Assembly (NCBI RefSeq): GCF_030248535.1
Contig: NZ_JAHGAJ010000002.1
Span: 62,001 to 126,000 of the forward strand
Source: Vibrio sp. D404a
Lineage (GTDB): Bacteria > Pseudomonadota > Gammaproteobacteria > Enterobacterales > Vibrionaceae
Direction of reading: 5' to 3'
Length of the DNA: 64,000 nucleotides
How positions within the stretch are numbered: position 1 is the first letter of the stretch; every line of letters starts with the position of its first letter. The notes beneath the pieces were generated by a model. The model saw only the letters and a list, made by a program, of their open reading frames with translations. It had not been told where the DNA came from and made no database searches. Shown here piece by piece: positions 63,977 to 64,000 of this stretch. A program made the position numbers and the translations under genes.

Positions 63977-64000
63977 TTTCTAGTGATTCACAAGCCTATT

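Noticed and set aside
1..64000. Mobile elements, CRISPR arrays, tRNA or rRNA genes
   Set aside because: No transposase, integrase, regular spacer-repeat array or tRNA-like cloverleaf was seen on reading both strands; a tool-based scan was not possible.

Overview
The window is chromosomal DNA of a gamma-proteobacterium, almost certainly a Vibrio (gene order, close similarity of many products to E. coli and V. cholerae proteins, and low-to-mid GC fit the Splendidus clade, but the species is inference). It is dense, ordinary-looking core genome with no insertion sequences, prophage, CRISPR, rRNA or tRNA genes that I could find.

Layout. 1-4883: end of the cbb3 oxidase operon (ccoQ, ccoP) and its maturation operon (ccoH, ccoI, ccoS, a TauE/SafE-like protein), then fnr with an FNR box at its own start, uspE and ttcA. 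8001-10388: three reverse-strand genes (DUF2987 protein, Bax-like glucosaminidase, membrane protein). 10718-15753: spermidine/putrescine uptake operon potABC with two potD copies. 15849-19237: GGDEF protein, a 50-residue protein, cobB and amtB. 19584-29734: a formate dehydrogenase region on the reverse strand (membrane protein, cytochrome b subunit, FeS subunit, catalytic subunit, TAT peptide, TorD-type chaperone, polyferredoxin, DUF3306, DUF3305) plus divergent fdhD. 29986-31875: chemoreceptor. 32283-35810: metallo-hydrolase plus a bufferin-type metal-binding RiPP operon. 35993-38902: cytochrome bd oxidase cydABX, followed by ybiT. 40914-44214: a membrane ATPase paired with an MscS channel. 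44339-47039: a second chemoreceptor, a HAD protein and a VOC protein. 47194-50680: two-component system with an NtrC-type sigma54 activator. 50972-55794: divergent tungstate transporter tupABC, mobA and a mobB-moeA fusion. 56021-63887: DUF2960 protein, nagK, DTW-domain tRNA enzyme, sterol-desaturase-like protein, third chemoreceptor, NlpC/P60 lipoprotein, DUF3802, fructosamine-kinase-like protein and a CPXCG protein.

Main inference. The formate dehydrogenase operons, fdhD and tup-mob-moeA look like one sigma54 regulon run by the two-component system in the window. I find well-formed -24/-12 promoters (GG-N10-GC) before the polyferredoxin-fdh operon, before DUF3305-DUF3306, before fdhD and before tupA. 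The same intergenic regions carry a 17-bp palindrome, TRGGACA-N3-TGTCCYA in idealised form, including two copies between the activator gene and tupA. Together this would couple tungstate import, cofactor synthesis, sulfur transfer and the enzyme itself. A separate sigma54 promoter with NtrC-like half-sites lies before amtB.

The other parts most worth a second look are the bufferin operon headed by a metallo-hydrolase, and the ATPase-MscS pair, which I do not recognise as a described system.
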